A DNA stretch of 64,000 nucleotides from Rhodocyclales bacterium (GTDB taxonomy: Bacteria; Pseudomonadota; Gammaproteobacteria; Burkholderiales; Rhodocyclaceae), in assembly GCA_026399475.1 (NCBI GenBank), contig JAPLQY010000014.1:1-64000 (forward strand), given 5' to 3'. Both the position numbers and the translations under genes were made by a program. A model generated the notes under the pieces. That model had not been told where the DNA came from. It saw only the letters and a list, made by a program, of their open reading frames with translations, and did not search any database. This document shows positions 26,001 to 34,798 of the stretch, piece after piece; within the stretch, counting starts at the first letter, position 1, and each line of letters begins with the position of its first letter.

Positions 26001-27262
26001 TCGGCGTGTGGCGCGGCGGCACTGCCGTGGTGCTGGGCAAGGCCATGCAGCATTTCGGCGCCGAAGGAAAATTGTTTCTGGCAGATACCTTTGCCGGAGT
26101 GGTGAAGGCTGGCCAGCGCGATACGGCATACAAGGGTGGCGAGCACGCCGATACCTCGGTCGAAGCGGTAACTGCCTTGTTGACTGGGCAAGGCATTGCC
26201 AATAGCGAACTGCTCAAGGGAATCTTTCCCGACGAGACAGCCTCTCCGCTGGAATCGATCCATGTGAAGTTATGCCATATTGATGTGGATGTGTATCAGT
26301 CGGCGCGCGATGTTTTCGAATGGGTCTGGCCGCGTCTTGCAGCGGGAGGCGTCGTGGTATTTGACGACTATGGCTTCATGCGCTGCGAGGGAGTGACCCG
26401 GTTGGTCAACGAGCTGGCCGATCGGCCCGACTTGATTTGCATTCATAACCTCAACGGCCACGCCGTGCTGGCAAAGCGCGGCAACCTTGACTTCAAACCG
26501 TCCACTGTCCTGCCGCAAGCTTCACCCCTGCAAGCAGGCGGTTTCAATGCGGTAAGGCATGCAAGGCACGGCTGGATGCTTTTCAACCAGAACGATACCC
26601 ACCTGGGCGCGTTGATCGATACTTACGGCGAGTTTTCCGAAGGCGAGGTTTCGATCTTTCAGCAGTATGTAAAGGCGGGCGCAACGGTTGTCGAGTGCGG
26701 TGCGAACATTGGCGCGCTCACACTGCCATTGAGCAGAATGGTCGGCGAAACCGGAAAGGTCCTCGCCTTCGAGCCTCAACGAATCCAGTTCCAGACGCTG
26801 TGTGCGAACATGGCCTTGAATTCGGTGGCGAATGTCGTTTGCCTCAACCAGGCAGTGAGCGATGTCGGCGGAAGCCTGCTCCTTCCGCCATACGACCCGT
26901 ACCAGCGCCAAAGCTCCGGCTCATTGTGCCTCGAGGGATACGCCGAGGGAGAATCCGCGCAGCAGATCACGCTGGACAGCCTGCAGCTCCCGGAGTGTCA
27001 TTTTATAAAGGCGGATGTGGAAGGCATGGAGGAAAAAGTCCTCCGGGGGGCTCGCCAAACCATTCAACGCTGCAAGCCGGTGTTGTACGTTGAGAATGAT
27101 CGAGCGGACAAATCAGCGAGTCTGGAGGGCTATATCCGCGAGCTCGGCTACGAAATTCATCCGCATGCGCCGCCGCTGGTGCAGGAGAGCAATTATTTTG
27201 GCGCGACACCGTCACTCTTCAAGGGGTTTGTCAGCCTTAACCTGCTCTGCCTGCCGAAATGA
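23060..27262 (+). CDS. Five-part protein: TPRs, GT9-like glycosyltransferase and three methyltransferase domains
   Basis: A 1400-residue protein with no signal peptide. Residues about 45-350 hold about nine TPR units with the repeat core YAEAxxNLGNLLxAQ. Residues about 375-630 resemble the glycosyltransferase-9-like domain that follows TPRs in SPINDLY-related proteins (LVWPEQGLGDEIQFVRYLP; later ICVDTAIAHLAGALG). Residues about 694-900 are a class I methyltransferase (DFVHSSHCLEHMHDV, VKPGGFLVI). About 928-1140 match the TylF/MycF O-methyltransferase family (GDVLEVGVWRGGTAVVLG, CHIDVDVYQSA, VVFDDYG). About 1168-1398 match the FkbM family (VVECGANIGALTLPLSR, FIKADVEGMEEKVLRGA). A role in building or decorating a surface or flagellar glycan is plausible. 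No frameshift separates the parts, and no glycan genes adjoin it. Confidence 0.85.
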   Translation: MSRLSKPAVRAARKTVANEVRSTTPATSPAAAAETGTDAPAPDAVSAFIVQSALLYRQGQIREALAVVMQALAVDPDNAVLLNHRGVFAARLGDAAAAEAAYRRAIAVQPDFAETHYNLGNLLKAQQRPEEAEAAYRCAIAAMPDYAEACCNLGNLLQEQHRAEEAEATYRHAITVKPDYANTYSNLGNLLQAQLRPQEAEAAYRRAIVLRPDYAEAHSNLGVLLKAQQRPKEAEAAYQRAITVKPTYAEAWSNLGVLLMEQKRHEEAEAACRRAIAVKPDYLDAFSNLGNLLQAQKRPQQAEAAYRHAITVNPDHAEARWNLSLLLLKQGRFTEGWRAHEARYAPGRKNRKMAPPPTAPGGAPLPPQWQGQPLADKSMLVWPEQGLGDEIQFVRYLPLLKARGLTHLTLACKPPLKALFASQTLADRVIDAADWRPEMAAEFDFWCYPLSLPLHFETTLDNLPATIPYLTAEPDRMARWATRLPQAPLRVGLVWKGSPTHRNDSNRSLSSLATLAPLWAVTGVAFVSLQKGAGEDEARAPSANQPLTHLGSEMADFADSAAILSQLDLLICVDTAIAHLAGALGVPCWLLLPDYGTDWRWMEERGDSPWYPDVMRLFRQSVDGDWDGVMARVVRALDEWVAAPASNPSPSRLPAVANERRSEMKPATALVSSREPLPQLPLSPIAQLVQGKSLMHEQSKAAHRRFSDGAFQSRYFVGEGVDIGGKPDPLSQYCGLFARMAGVRTWDLADGDAQMMAGVVDETYDFVHSSHCLEHMHDVREALKHWIRIVKPGGFLVITVPDEDLYEHGQWPSRFNADHKWSFTIHKNQSKMPRSINVIELLADLSHLVEVERVDLVRDFFREALAENVDQTLTPVAECAIEFVLRKRQTAETAGLQRVSPQTVFNNLKVVRDAVIPGLADDIPHGVVVPLATYSPWRNDKNFLQAYTAARNHTLVDQYRAYELWQLVGQVRQLQGDVLEVGVWRGGTAVVLGKAMQHFGAEGKLFLADTFAGVVKAGQRDTAYKGGEHADTSVEAVTALLTGQGIANSELLKGIFPDETASPLESIHVKLCHIDVDVYQSARDVFEWVWPRLAAGGVVVFDDYGFMRCEGVTRLVNELADRPDLICIHNLNGHAVLAKRGNLDFKPSTVLPQASPLQAGGFNAVRHARHGWMLFNQNDTHLGALIDTYGEFSEGEVSIFQQYVKAGATVVECGANIGALTLPLSRMVGETGKVLAFEPQRIQFQTLCANMALNSVANVVCLNQAVSDVGGSLLLPPYDPYQRQSSGSLCLEGYAEGESAQQITLDSLQLPECHFIKADVEGMEEKVLRGARQTIQRCKPVLYVENDRADKSASLEGYIRELGYEIHPHAPPLVQESNYFGATPSLFKGFVSLNLLCLPK

Positions 27263-27361
27263 CGGAGGCGTATCGAAACAGGAAACCGGGCGGCGGATTT
27301 GAGGCCTCGGCGGGGCCTGGCTTGAAAACATCGCAAGCAGTGGCAATGCGCAAGACCTGCA

Positions 27362-28153
27362 TCAGGCGAGTTGTCGCCGCAGCCCGGCCAGATAGTGCAA
27401 GCCGGCAATCGCGCGGCTACCGTACCACGAGACCATTTCGCCGTCGATGCGGGTAACGGGCCGTTGCGCCAGCGCACCGACTTCGGCCAGATGTCGATCG
27501 GTGAAGGCATAAGGTTCCGAGGGCAACAGCACGCGCGCAACATCGGCCAGCCACGGTGCATCCCATCCGAATATCGGGAAGCGCACCGGGGCCTCCGCCG
27601 GCAGCGTATCCCAGCCGGCGGCGCCGAGCATGGCCGCGATGTAGGTGTCGCGCCTCACGGTCATCCAGGGCTCGCGCCAGATGGGGTAGAGCACGGCCTC
27701 GCGGGGCCGTGTCGCGGTTACCGCGGCGAGTTCGCGACTCGCCGTCGCGAACTCGGCGGCGAGTCGCCCGGCTTGGGCTTCGCGACCGAATATTTCGCCC
27801 AGCAGTGCGTACAGGGCGAGGTTGTCATCCACGGTCTGTGGATGCACGACGACGACCTGCGGCACGAACTGCATCATGGCCTCAACCGCTTCGCGACGGT
27901 TCTCGTCGATGTCGGCGATCAGGTGGGTAGGCGCCAGTTGCCGCACCCTGTCGAGATTGACATCCTTGGTACCGCCGACCTTGGGCACATGGCGCAGCAC
28001 TTGCCGGGGATGAATGCAAAAGCCGGTGCGGCCGACCAGGCGGTCCGCCAGACCGAGGTCGCAGATGAGTTCCGTCAGGCTGGGCACCAGGCTGACGATG
28101 CGCGGCACGCCGTCAAACCTCTGATGCTCGCGCCCCAGCGCGTCGACCCGCAT
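27362..28153 (-). CDS. Cobalamin/metal-chelate-binding protein, BtuF-like helical-backbone metal receptor
   Basis: A 263-residue protein of the class III periplasmic-binding-protein fold: PRIVSLVPSLTELICDLGL near residue 16, LVGRTGFCIHP near 40 and a long linking helix. Such proteins usually bind vitamin B12 or iron chelates and deliver them to an ABC importer. No signal peptide is present and no BtuC or BtuD gene adjoins, so this may be a cytosolic member of the family, which is common in betaproteobacteria. Its ATG overlaps the stop codon of a 40-codon frame (TAATG). No cobalamin riboswitch was seen upstream. Confidence 0.75.
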   Translation of the reverse strand: MRVDALGREHQRFDGVPRIVSLVPSLTELICDLGLADRLVGRTGFCIHPRQVLRHVPKVGGTKDVNLDRVRQLAPTHLIADIDENRREAVEAMMQFVPQVVVVHPQTVDDNLALYALLGEIFGREAQAGRLAAEFATASRELAAVTATRPREAVLYPIWREPWMTVRRDTYIAAMLGAAGWDTLPAEAPVRFPIFGWDAPWLADVARVLLPSEPYAFTDRHLAEVGALAQRPVTRIDGEMVSWYGSRAIAGLHYLAGLRRQLA

Positions 28154-28275
28154 TACAGATCGGGGCCGCGCGATTTTCTTCCGGCGCGGACGGGTTCGAC
28201 CAGCAGATCGATGTTGGCTGCCCATCCTTCGTGGTTGTCCGGCGTCAGCGCCGGAACTCCACGCCATGCTTCCAT
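28153..28275 (-). CDS. Small coupled reading frame (40 residues)
   Basis: An ATG at 28275 opens a 40-codon frame ending in TAA whose last base is shared with the ATG of the metal-receptor gene (TAATG). It begins nine bases after the SPOR-protein stop codon and follows AGAAGGG. The product (start MEAWRGVPAL, contains HEGWAANIDLLVEPVRAGRK) has no known domain. It may be a real small protein or a leader that couples translation. Confidence 0.4.
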   Translation of the reverse strand: MEAWRGVPALTPDNHEGWAANIDLLVEPVRAGRKSRGPDL

Positions 28276-28284
28276 TGCGCCCTT

Positions 28285-28965
28285 CTATTCCTTCTGCTTG
28301 ATGACCGTGCCCTGCACTCCGCTTTGGGACAGCAGAGCGCGCGCCCGATTCATTTCATCGGGGTCGCGGAAAGGACCGACGCGCACCCGATGCATGGTGC
28401 CCTTCTCGGGAATGCTGACTTCCTGCACGCTGGCTTCCAGCCCGGTAAGCGCGAGCTTGGCCTTGAGGTTGTCGGCATCGGCCGGTTTCTGGAACGCGCC
28501 CACCTGGAGGAAAAAGATTTCGCTCGGTGCCCGCTTGACTTCGACGGCAGGCTCGCCGGCTACCCCCGGCGTTGCCGCAGCCGGCGCGGCAGTGCCGGGT
28601 GTGACGGCGCCGGGCGCAGCTGGCTGCTTGTTGCCTTCGAGAATGCCGTAGAACTCGAAACGCTGGCGATCCGTAGCCTTGTCGCCGGGTTTGCCGGGCA
28701 GCGGCGCCGGCGTCTGCGGTGCAGCGGCTGTGCCGCCTGACGTCGCCGGCCTGTCCTTCTCGGCCCTGGGCGCACCTTCGTATTTGTTCAGGAAAGGCAG
28801 GGGTGACTTGTTCAGATACCAGACCACACCGAAGGCAATCAGCATGCCGACCACGAGGCCGATGAAAATGCCGAGCAGCGTGCCACCGCTGCTTTTGTTC
28901 TGCGGCGCCCGCGTGGTCGACGCCGCACGCGAGGTTTTGTCCATGGTCTTGTCGAATTTACCCAT
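28285..28965 (-). CDS. SPOR domain cell-division/peptidoglycan-binding membrane protein
   Basis: A bitopic protein of 226 residues: a short basic cytosolic N-terminus, one membrane span (about residues 28-50, LLGIFIGLVVGMLIAFGVVWYL), a Pro/Ala/Gly-rich periplasmic linker, and a C-terminal SPOR domain (about 148-226; FFLQVGAFQKPADADNLKAKL and MHRVRVGPFRD). SPOR domains bind denuded septal glycan, as in FtsN and DedD. The gene directly follows argS, overlapping or touching its stop codon (GTG at 28971 or ATG at 28965). The argS-SPOR pairing is widespread in betaproteobacteria. Confidence 0.9.
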   Translation of the reverse strand: MGKFDKTMDKTSRAASTTRAPQNKSSGGTLLGIFIGLVVGMLIAFGVVWYLNKSPLPFLNKYEGAPRAEKDRPATSGGTAAAPQTPAPLPGKPGDKATDRQRFEFYGILEGNKQPAAPGAVTPGTAAPAAATPGVAGEPAVEVKRAPSEIFFLQVGAFQKPADADNLKAKLALTGLEASVQEVSIPEKGTMHRVRVGPFRDPDEMNRARALLSQSGVQGTVIKQKE

Positions 28966-28967
28966 AG

Positions 28968-30722
28968 TCACATGCTCACCGGTTGCGAAACGCCCAGCAG
29001 GGAAAGCCCGTTCTGCAGCACCTGCCGCGTTGCCAGGGCCAGGGCCAGACGCGCCTGGCGGGTGGCAGGATCATCCACCAGCACCCGTTCGGCGTTGTAC
29101 CAGCTGTGAAAATCGCCGGCCAGGTCCTTGAGGTAAAAAGCCAGCGCATGCGGCGCATAGTCGCGTGCCGCCACCTGTATCAGTTCGGGAAACTCGGCCA
29201 GGCGCGCGCACAGCGCGTATTCGCGCTCATGCAGCAGCGGCGCCAGATCGGTCCGGACCAGCGCTGACTGGTCACCCTCCCACTGCGCCAGCACCGAGCA
29301 GATCCGGGCATGGGCGTACTGGACGTAGTACACCGGGTTGTCATTGCTTTCCGACTTCGCCAGATCGAGATCGAAATCCAGCGCCTGATCGCATTTGCGC
29401 AGCATATAGAAGAAGCGGCAGGCGTCGTTGCCGACTTCCTCGCGCAACTGGCGCAGCGTCACGTACTCGCCGGAGCGGGTGGACATCGAGGCCTTCTGCC
29501 CGTCGCGGAACAGGCTGACAAACTGCACCAGCGTCACATCCAGCCGGTTGGCATCCGCCCCGGAAGCGGCGAGCGCACCCTTTACACGCGGAATGTAACC
29601 GTGATGATCGGCACCCCAGACATCGATCACCTTGTCGAAGCCGCGCTCGAACTTGTTCAGGTGATAGGCAATGTCGGATGCGAAATAGGTATAGAGGCCG
29701 TTGTCGCGCTGGACCACGCGGTCCTTCTCGTCGCCGAAGGCCGTCGAGCTGAACCACTTGGCGCCATCCTGCAGGTAGATGTGGCCGGACTTTTCCAGAG
29801 CGGCCACGGCCCTTGCCACCATGCCGGTTTCGTAGAGGCTGCGCTCGGAGAACCAGACATCGAAATGCACGCCGAACTCTTCCAGATCGGCGCGGCAATC
29901 CGTCAACTGCTCGTTCAGGACGTGGCCGTGAATGTAGGCCCAGTCCTCGCCCAGCAGGTCCTTGCCGGCGAGGATCAGGCCGTCGAGCCGGGCCTCGGCG
30001 TCGTCAGTATCCGGCACGCAGGCAAGCACGGCTTCGGCCGGATGCACGTAGCGGTCGCCGTGGGCCTGCTTCACCTGTTCCGCCATCTCGCGCACATAGC
30101 CGCCCTGATAGGCGTTGGGCGGAAAGGGCACGGGCTCGTCGAACAGTTCGAGATAACGCAGCCACGCGGAAACGGCAAGAATGTCCATCTGCCGCCCGGC
30201 GTCATTGACGTAATACTCGCGCGTCACCTCGTAGCCCGCAAAAGCCAGCAAGGAGGCCAGGCTGGCGCCATACGCCGCCCCACGTCCATGGCCGACATGC
30301 AGCGGTCCGGTGGGGTTGGCGGAAACAAACTCGACCTGCAGCCTGAGCCTGCTTGCAGGGCCACGGCCAAAACCATGCCCGGCGGCAAGCACAGTGGCGA
30401 CCACTGCGGTCCTGGCGGCGGGGGTCAGGGTGAAATTGATGAAGCCGGCGCCGGCGATTTCCACTTTCGCCACAGAAACCGAGGATGGCAGTTCGCGCAC
30501 CAGACGCTCGGCGATCTGGCGCGGATTGGTCTTCAACTCGCGCGCCAGTTGCATCGCCAGATTGCTGGCGAAATCACCATGACTCGCCTGCTTGGGACGT
30601 TCGAGGATGATTTCGGCATGCCCCTGTTCGGGGGCCACGCTGGCGAGTGCGGCGCGCAGCAGGTCGGTGAGATGCTGGCGGGCGTCAAAGGCAATGCGGG
30701 GGGGTGCGCTGGATGCGGTCAT
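28968..30722 (-). CDS. argS: Arginyl-tRNA synthetase
   Basis: A 584-residue class I aminoacyl-tRNA synthetase that charges tRNA-Arg. It has the N-terminal additional domain (Add-1, about residues 1-110), the HIGH-type signature ANPTGPLHVGHGRG near 139, the catalytic Rossmann fold, a KMSKS-equivalent KASMSTRSG near 390 and the C-terminal anticodon-binding helical DALR domain ending in GVSQPVSM. The open frame continues upstream to 32291 opposite ubiB, but family length and the MTASSAPPRIAFDA start fix the ATG at 30722. It is divergent from ubiB. Confidence 0.97.
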   Translation of the reverse strand: MTASSAPPRIAFDARQHLTDLLRAALASVAPEQGHAEIILERPKQASHGDFASNLAMQLARELKTNPRQIAERLVRELPSSVSVAKVEIAGAGFINFTLTPAARTAVVATVLAAGHGFGRGPASRLRLQVEFVSANPTGPLHVGHGRGAAYGASLASLLAFAGYEVTREYYVNDAGRQMDILAVSAWLRYLELFDEPVPFPPNAYQGGYVREMAEQVKQAHGDRYVHPAEAVLACVPDTDDAEARLDGLILAGKDLLGEDWAYIHGHVLNEQLTDCRADLEEFGVHFDVWFSERSLYETGMVARAVAALEKSGHIYLQDGAKWFSSTAFGDEKDRVVQRDNGLYTYFASDIAYHLNKFERGFDKVIDVWGADHHGYIPRVKGALAASGADANRLDVTLVQFVSLFRDGQKASMSTRSGEYVTLRQLREEVGNDACRFFYMLRKCDQALDFDLDLAKSESNDNPVYYVQYAHARICSVLAQWEGDQSALVRTDLAPLLHEREYALCARLAEFPELIQVAARDYAPHALAFYLKDLAGDFHSWYNAERVLVDDPATRQARLALALATRQVLQNGLSLLGVSQPVSM

Positions 30723-30803
30723 ATCAAGAGTACGCAAGGTCTTTCCGGGTCTTTCGCTGAGCTGTGAATTATACTTCCCGTTTCTCGTCTGCCCCTGCCT
30801 CCC

Positions 30804-32351
30804 GTGCGCATCTTCCGCCTCATCCGTATCGCCCGTGTTGCCTACCTCTACGGGCTTGACAGTCTGATCCTCGATCATGAGCTCGAGCCCGGCTTCTGGG
30901 CCCGCATCCTCTTTGCAGCGCAGCGGCTGATGTTCTGGCGCGATCTTTCCGCGCCGCGCGCGGTGCGACTGCGGCAGGCGCTGGAAGATCTGGGGCCGAT
31001 TTTTGTAAAGTTCGGCCAGTTGCTGTCGACCCGGCGCGACCTGCTGCCCCTGGATATCGCCGACGAGCTGGCGAAGCTGCAGGATCGCGTACCGCCGTTT
31101 TCGTCGGACCTGGCCATCGCCGAACTCGAGAAGGCCTACGGCAGGCCAGTGGATAAGGTCTTCGCCACGTTCGACCGGGAACCGGTAGCCTCGGCCTCGG
31201 TGGCCCAGGTGCATTTCGCCGTGCTGCATGAAAAGGACGGCGGCCGCGAGGTTGCGGTAAAGATCCTGCGTCCCGGCATCCAGCCGGTGATCGAGCACGA
31301 CATCGCCCTGCTCCAGGTCGCCGCCAGCCTGCTCGAAACGCTGTGGGCGGATGGCCGGCGCCTCAAGCCGCGCGAGGTGGTCGGGGAGTTCGACAAGTAT
31401 CTGCACTACGAACTGGACCTGATGCGCGAGGCCGCCAACTGCTCGCAACTGCGGCGCAATTTCGCCGACTCCGACTTGCTGATCCTGCCCGAAGTGCATT
31501 GGGACTGGTGCACGCAGAGCGTGATGGTGATGGAACGCATGCACGGCACCACGATTTCGCAAGTCGACGCGCTGCGCGAAAAAGGCGTGGATATCCCGCG
31601 TCTGGCCCGCGCCGGCGTCGAGATTTTCTTTACCCAGGTGTTCCGCGACGGCTTCTTCCATGCCGACATGCATCCCGGCAATATCTTTGTCGCCACCGAA
31701 GGGCCGCACAAGGGATGCTACATCGCGCTCGATTTCGGCATCGTCGGCACCTTGTCGGATGTCGACAAGAACTATCTGGCGCAGAATTTCCTCGCCTTCT
31801 TCCGGCGTGACTACAAGCGCGTCGCCGAGGTGCACATCGAATCCGGCTGGGCGCCGAAAGGCACCCGGGTGGACGAGTTCGAGGCGGCGATCCGCTCTGT
31901 CTGCGAGCCATTCTTCGACCGGCCCCTGAAGGAAATTTCGCTCGGCCGCGTGCTGCTGCGCCTGTTTCAGACTTCGCGCCAGTTCAATGTGGAAGTACAG
32001 CCGCAACTGGTGCTGCTGCAAAAGACCCTGCTCAACATCGAGGGCCTCGGCCGCGATCTCGATCCCGAACTCGACCTGTGGAAGACCGCCCTGCCCTATC
32101 TGGAACGCTGGATGAGCGAGCAGCTGGGCTGGCTGGCTCTGGAAAACAACATCAAGCGCGAGGCCTCGAACTGGGCCAAGTTGCTGCCGACCTTGCCGCG
32201 ACTGGTGCATCAGGCGCTCACCGCCACCGCATCGCCGGCGCCCAACCTCGAACTGGAAAGCCTGGCCGCCGAAGTACGCGGTTTGCGCCACCTTCTGTGG
32301 CTGGCGCTGGCGGTGGCCGCCTTTGCACTAAGCTTCGCTGTCCTGCAATAG
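30804..32351 (+). CDS. ubiB: Ubiquinone biosynthesis regulatory protein kinase UbiB
   Basis: A 515-residue ABC1/ADCK-type atypical kinase or ATPase needed for ubiquinone synthesis. Characteristic motifs are [14 protein letters not shown] (the family KxGQ motif), [10 protein letters not shown] (Ala-rich nucleotide loop), [18 protein letters not shown] (catalytic loop) and ALDFGIVG (DFG). C-terminal hydrophobic segment about 493-513 anchors it in the inner membrane. The start is GTG at 30804, just after the short spacer from divergent argS. Along with ubiK at 6.6 kb it shows an ubiquinone-based respiratory chain. Confidence 0.95.
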   Translation: MRIFRLIRIARVAYLYGLDSLILDHELEPGFWARILFAAQRLMFWRDLSAPRAVRLRQALEDLGPIFVKFGQLLSTRRDLLPLDIADELAKLQDRVPPFSSDLAIAELEKAYGRPVDKVFATFDREPVASASVAQVHFAVLHEKDGGREVAVKILRPGIQPVIEHDIALLQVAASLLETLWADGRRLKPREVVGEFDKYLHYELDLMREAANCSQLRRNFADSDLLILPEVHWDWCTQSVMVMERMHGTTISQVDALREKGVDIPRLARAGVEIFFTQVFRDGFFHADMHPGNIFVATEGPHKGCYIALDFGIVGTLSDVDKNYLAQNFLAFFRRDYKRVAEVHIESGWAPKGTRVDEFEAAIRSVCEPFFDRPLKEISLGRVLLRLFQTSRQFNVEVQPQLVLLQKTLLNIEGLGRDLDPELDLWKTALPYLERWMSEQLGWLALENNIKREASNWAKLLPTLPRLVHQALTATASPAPNLELESLAAEVRGLRHLLWLALAVAAFALSFAVLQ

Positions 32352-32539
32352 CGCTCCGAGGACAGGGAGTTCCCATGCTGCTCTGCCGCGCAGACCCATC
32401 ATGCCGAGCCGGAATACAGGCATTGACGCCGCCGGTCCGCGTCCGGGTGGACGCCTGCCCGCAAAGCGGAATTCCAGGCGTGCAGAGCACCGTCCCTCCA
32501 GGACATAAAGCGGAAGTCCCGGCGCCCAAGGCTTAGCAA

Positions 32540-33661
32540 ATGGCAGAAAAACAGTCCCTGTACGAAATACTCGGACTCAGCGACAAGGCCTCCCGCGAAG
32601 ATGTTCAAAGGGCCTTCGATGAGTCCCGGCAGGCACTGGAGTCGGAGACGGACGAGGAAGAGAAGCGCAACCGGCGTGCCATCCTGCAGCATGCCCATGA
32701 CATACTGAACGACCGGCGCCAGCGAGCGGGCTACGACCGCCGCAGCCGCGACCGGAGGCTGGCGGAAGCACTGAAGGCGTCTTCCCCCGCGCGGTCGCTG
32801 CGGCCTGTTATCGGCATCCTGCTGGTTGCAGGCGCAGCTTGCCTGGCCTGGCTTTACATCGCCGATGACAAACCCGCGCTGAACGCGCCGACACGGGCTT
32901 TCAGCGCGCCACCTGCGGCGCGGAAAATCGAGCCGCCGGCCATCAGCAAGGACATAGCCACCTTGCTGCCCCAGGCGCCCGCCGTCGCAGTGCCCGGCAG
33001 CACGACGCCCGCACCGCCGCCGGTCGCGCCGCAGAGCACTCAGAAACTGGTCTTCGAGGGCCCCAATGCTGCGGCCCTGGCAAAGTTTTCAGACTCGACC
33101 TATCTCATCATCGGCGCAGAGGGCCTGGGTACCGGTGTGGTGATAGACCACGACAAGCTGCTGACCAACTGCCATGTGATCGCCCCGAATGTGCTCAAGG
33201 GGCCGATTCTGGCCATCAACCCGGCAACGCGGGAGAAGACGCGCATCACCGAAGCCGCCTTCCTGATCAGGGAAGATGCCTGCGTCGTGCATGCGCCGGG
33301 ACTGAATGGCAAGCCGATTGCGATCGGCGATGCGGGACGACTGGCGCGTGGCGCGCGCATTTTCAACATCGGCTTCGCGAACGGCCGCCTGATCGCGTCG
33401 GCGGGAGCGCTGCTGGGAGTTATCAATCGGGGCGGCCAGAATTATCTGGTTTCCTCAAATTACTGCGATCAGGGCGTTTCCGGCGGCCCGCTGGTCGATG
33501 AGGAAGGCCGCCTGGTGGGACTGACTTCCGGCGGCCCGCCGGATCGCAGCTTCTGCCTGTCGCTTACCGCAGAGACGGCCCGCACGGTGTTGACCCAAAC
33601 ACTGATCGCGATCGATGCCTTTCCTCCCAGCTACCTCAGCAATCTGGCACGTCGCTGGTAA
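32540..33661 (+). CDS. Membrane-anchored trypsin-like protease with degenerate J domain
   Basis: A 373-residue protein with three parts. Residues 1-70 resemble a DnaJ domain (LYEILGLSDKASREDVQRAFD, ending in HDILNDRRQRAGYD) but lack the HPD tripeptide needed to activate Hsp70. Residues about 90-110 form one membrane span, followed by a Pro/Ala-rich linker. Residues about 180-360 form a trypsin/DegP-like domain with a complete triad: His in TNCHVI, Asp in REDACVV and Ser in GVSGGPL. By orientation the J-like part is cytosolic and the protease periplasmic. There is no PDZ domain. It stands alone between ubiB and a VanZ gene; its substrate is unknown. Confidence 0.8.
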   Translation: MAEKQSLYEILGLSDKASREDVQRAFDESRQALESETDEEEKRNRRAILQHAHDILNDRRQRAGYDRRSRDRRLAEALKASSPARSLRPVIGILLVAGAACLAWLYIADDKPALNAPTRAFSAPPAARKIEPPAISKDIATLLPQAPAVAVPGSTTPAPPPVAPQSTQKLVFEGPNAAALAKFSDSTYLIIGAEGLGTGVVIDHDKLLTNCHVIAPNVLKGPILAINPATREKTRITEAAFLIREDACVVHAPGLNGKPIAIGDAGRLARGARIFNIGFANGRLIASAGALLGVINRGGQNYLVSSNYCDQGVSGGPLVDEEGRLVGLTSGGPPDRSFCLSLTAETARTVLTQTLIAIDAFPPSYLSNLARRW

Positions 33662-33727
33662 CGCGGGGCAGGCAGGATAGAGCGCAACCCTTGTCCCGCT
33701 GCGTCGAAGCCGGCAGAATCGCAGGCT

Positions 33728-34798
33728 GTGGCAAACAGCGCACGCACCCATCTGACCCTCTACCTGACCAGCGGCTATGCGCTGCTGGTCATCTACGCGA
33801 GCCTGTATCCCCTGGCCGGCTGGCATGACAGCGGGGGCAATCCGCTGGCCTTCGTCGGTGCGGCGTGGCCACGCTACTGGACCGGTTTCGATCTGGCGAC
33901 CAACATTGTCGCCTACCTGCCCTTCGGGTTTTTCTGCACGACCGCCTTGCGCCGCCGACTGGCTCCGCTCGCGGCGTGGCTGGTGGCTGCCCTGCTCGGC
34001 GGCGGACTGAGCTTTGCCATGGAACTGCTGCAGAACTACCTGCCAAGCCGGGTGCCGTCGAATCTCGATCTGGCCTGCAATACGGCCGGCGCCCTGCTGG
34101 GAGGATTGGTCGGCGCCCGCTGGGGCTCGCGCGCGCTGGACGAAGGACGGCTCGCGCGCTGGCGGCGGCGGGTCATGGTGCCGGCGTATGGTGCCGACAT
34201 GGGCGTGCTGCTGATCGCCGCCTGGCTGATGACCCAGTTGTCGCCCGAGACCCTGCTGTTCGGCAGCGGCGATCTACGCCAGATGCTCGACCTCCCTCCG
34301 GTCCAGCCTTTCCTCCCCGGACGCTTTGTCAGCCTCGAAGGCGCCATCGCCGCCGCAGGCCTGCTGGCCGCGGGGCTGATTGCCACGCTGCTGCTGCGCC
34401 GAGACGCCCGCCTGCTGACGGGCGGCCTGTTGCTGGCTGCAGTGCTGATCAAGACTGCGGCTCATGCCTTGCTGATGGGGCCGGCGGCGGCCGTGGCGTG
34501 GATCACTCCGGGTAACAGCGCCGGCCTCGCGATAGGGCTGGGCTTGTGGTGGAGCGCCTCCTTCCTGGTCTTTCCGCTGCAACGCGCAGTAGCGGCGCTC
34601 GCACTCCTGTTCGCCACCGTCATGGTGAATGTCGCCCCGGAGAACCCCTATCTGCACAACATGCTGCAGATCTGGAATCCGGGCCAGTTCCTGAATTTCA
34701 ACGGCCTCACGCGATTGATCTGCTCGCTGTGGCCATTCCTGGCCCTGCCCTGGCTGATGATCTACCGTCCGGAACCAAGCAATGCACTCGATTACTGA
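33728..34798 (+). CDS. VanZ family membrane protein
   Basis: A 356-residue polytopic protein with about eight membrane spans. The N-terminal half has the VanZ layout: YPLAGWHDSG near 32, FDLATNIVAYLPFGFF near 55, LSFAMELLQNYLPSRVPSNLDLACNTAGALLG near 97-128. VanZ in enterococci lowers teicoplanin binding, but most family members are of unknown role, perhaps in envelope maintenance. The start is GTG 33728. The last 17 bases overlap the start of the MazG-like gene, so the two are probably co-translated. Confidence 0.85.
   Translation: MANSARTHLTLYLTSGYALLVIYASLYPLAGWHDSGGNPLAFVGAAWPRYWTGFDLATNIVAYLPFGFFCTTALRRRLAPLAAWLVAALLGGGLSFAMELLQNYLPSRVPSNLDLACNTAGALLGGLVGARWGSRALDEGRLARWRRRVMVPAYGADMGVLLIAAWLMTQLSPETLLFGSGDLRQMLDLPPVQPFLPGRFVSLEGAIAAAGLLAAGLIATLLLRRDARLLTGGLLLAAVLIKTAAHALLMGPAAAVAWITPGNSAGLAIGLGLWWSASFLVFPLQRAVAALALLFATVMVNVAPENPYLHNMLQIWNPGQFLNFNGLTRLICSLWPFLALPWLMIYRPEPSNALDY

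Noticed and set aside
28154-28284. Possible cobalamin riboswitch upstream of the BtuF-like gene
   Set aside because: The gap is about 130 bases, holds a coupled small reading frame and no B12-box-like structure was recognised.
30723-32291. Upstream extension of the argS frame opposite ubiB
   Set aside because: The extra 500 or so codons are antisense to ubiB and are not synthetase-like; family length and start fit ATG 30722.
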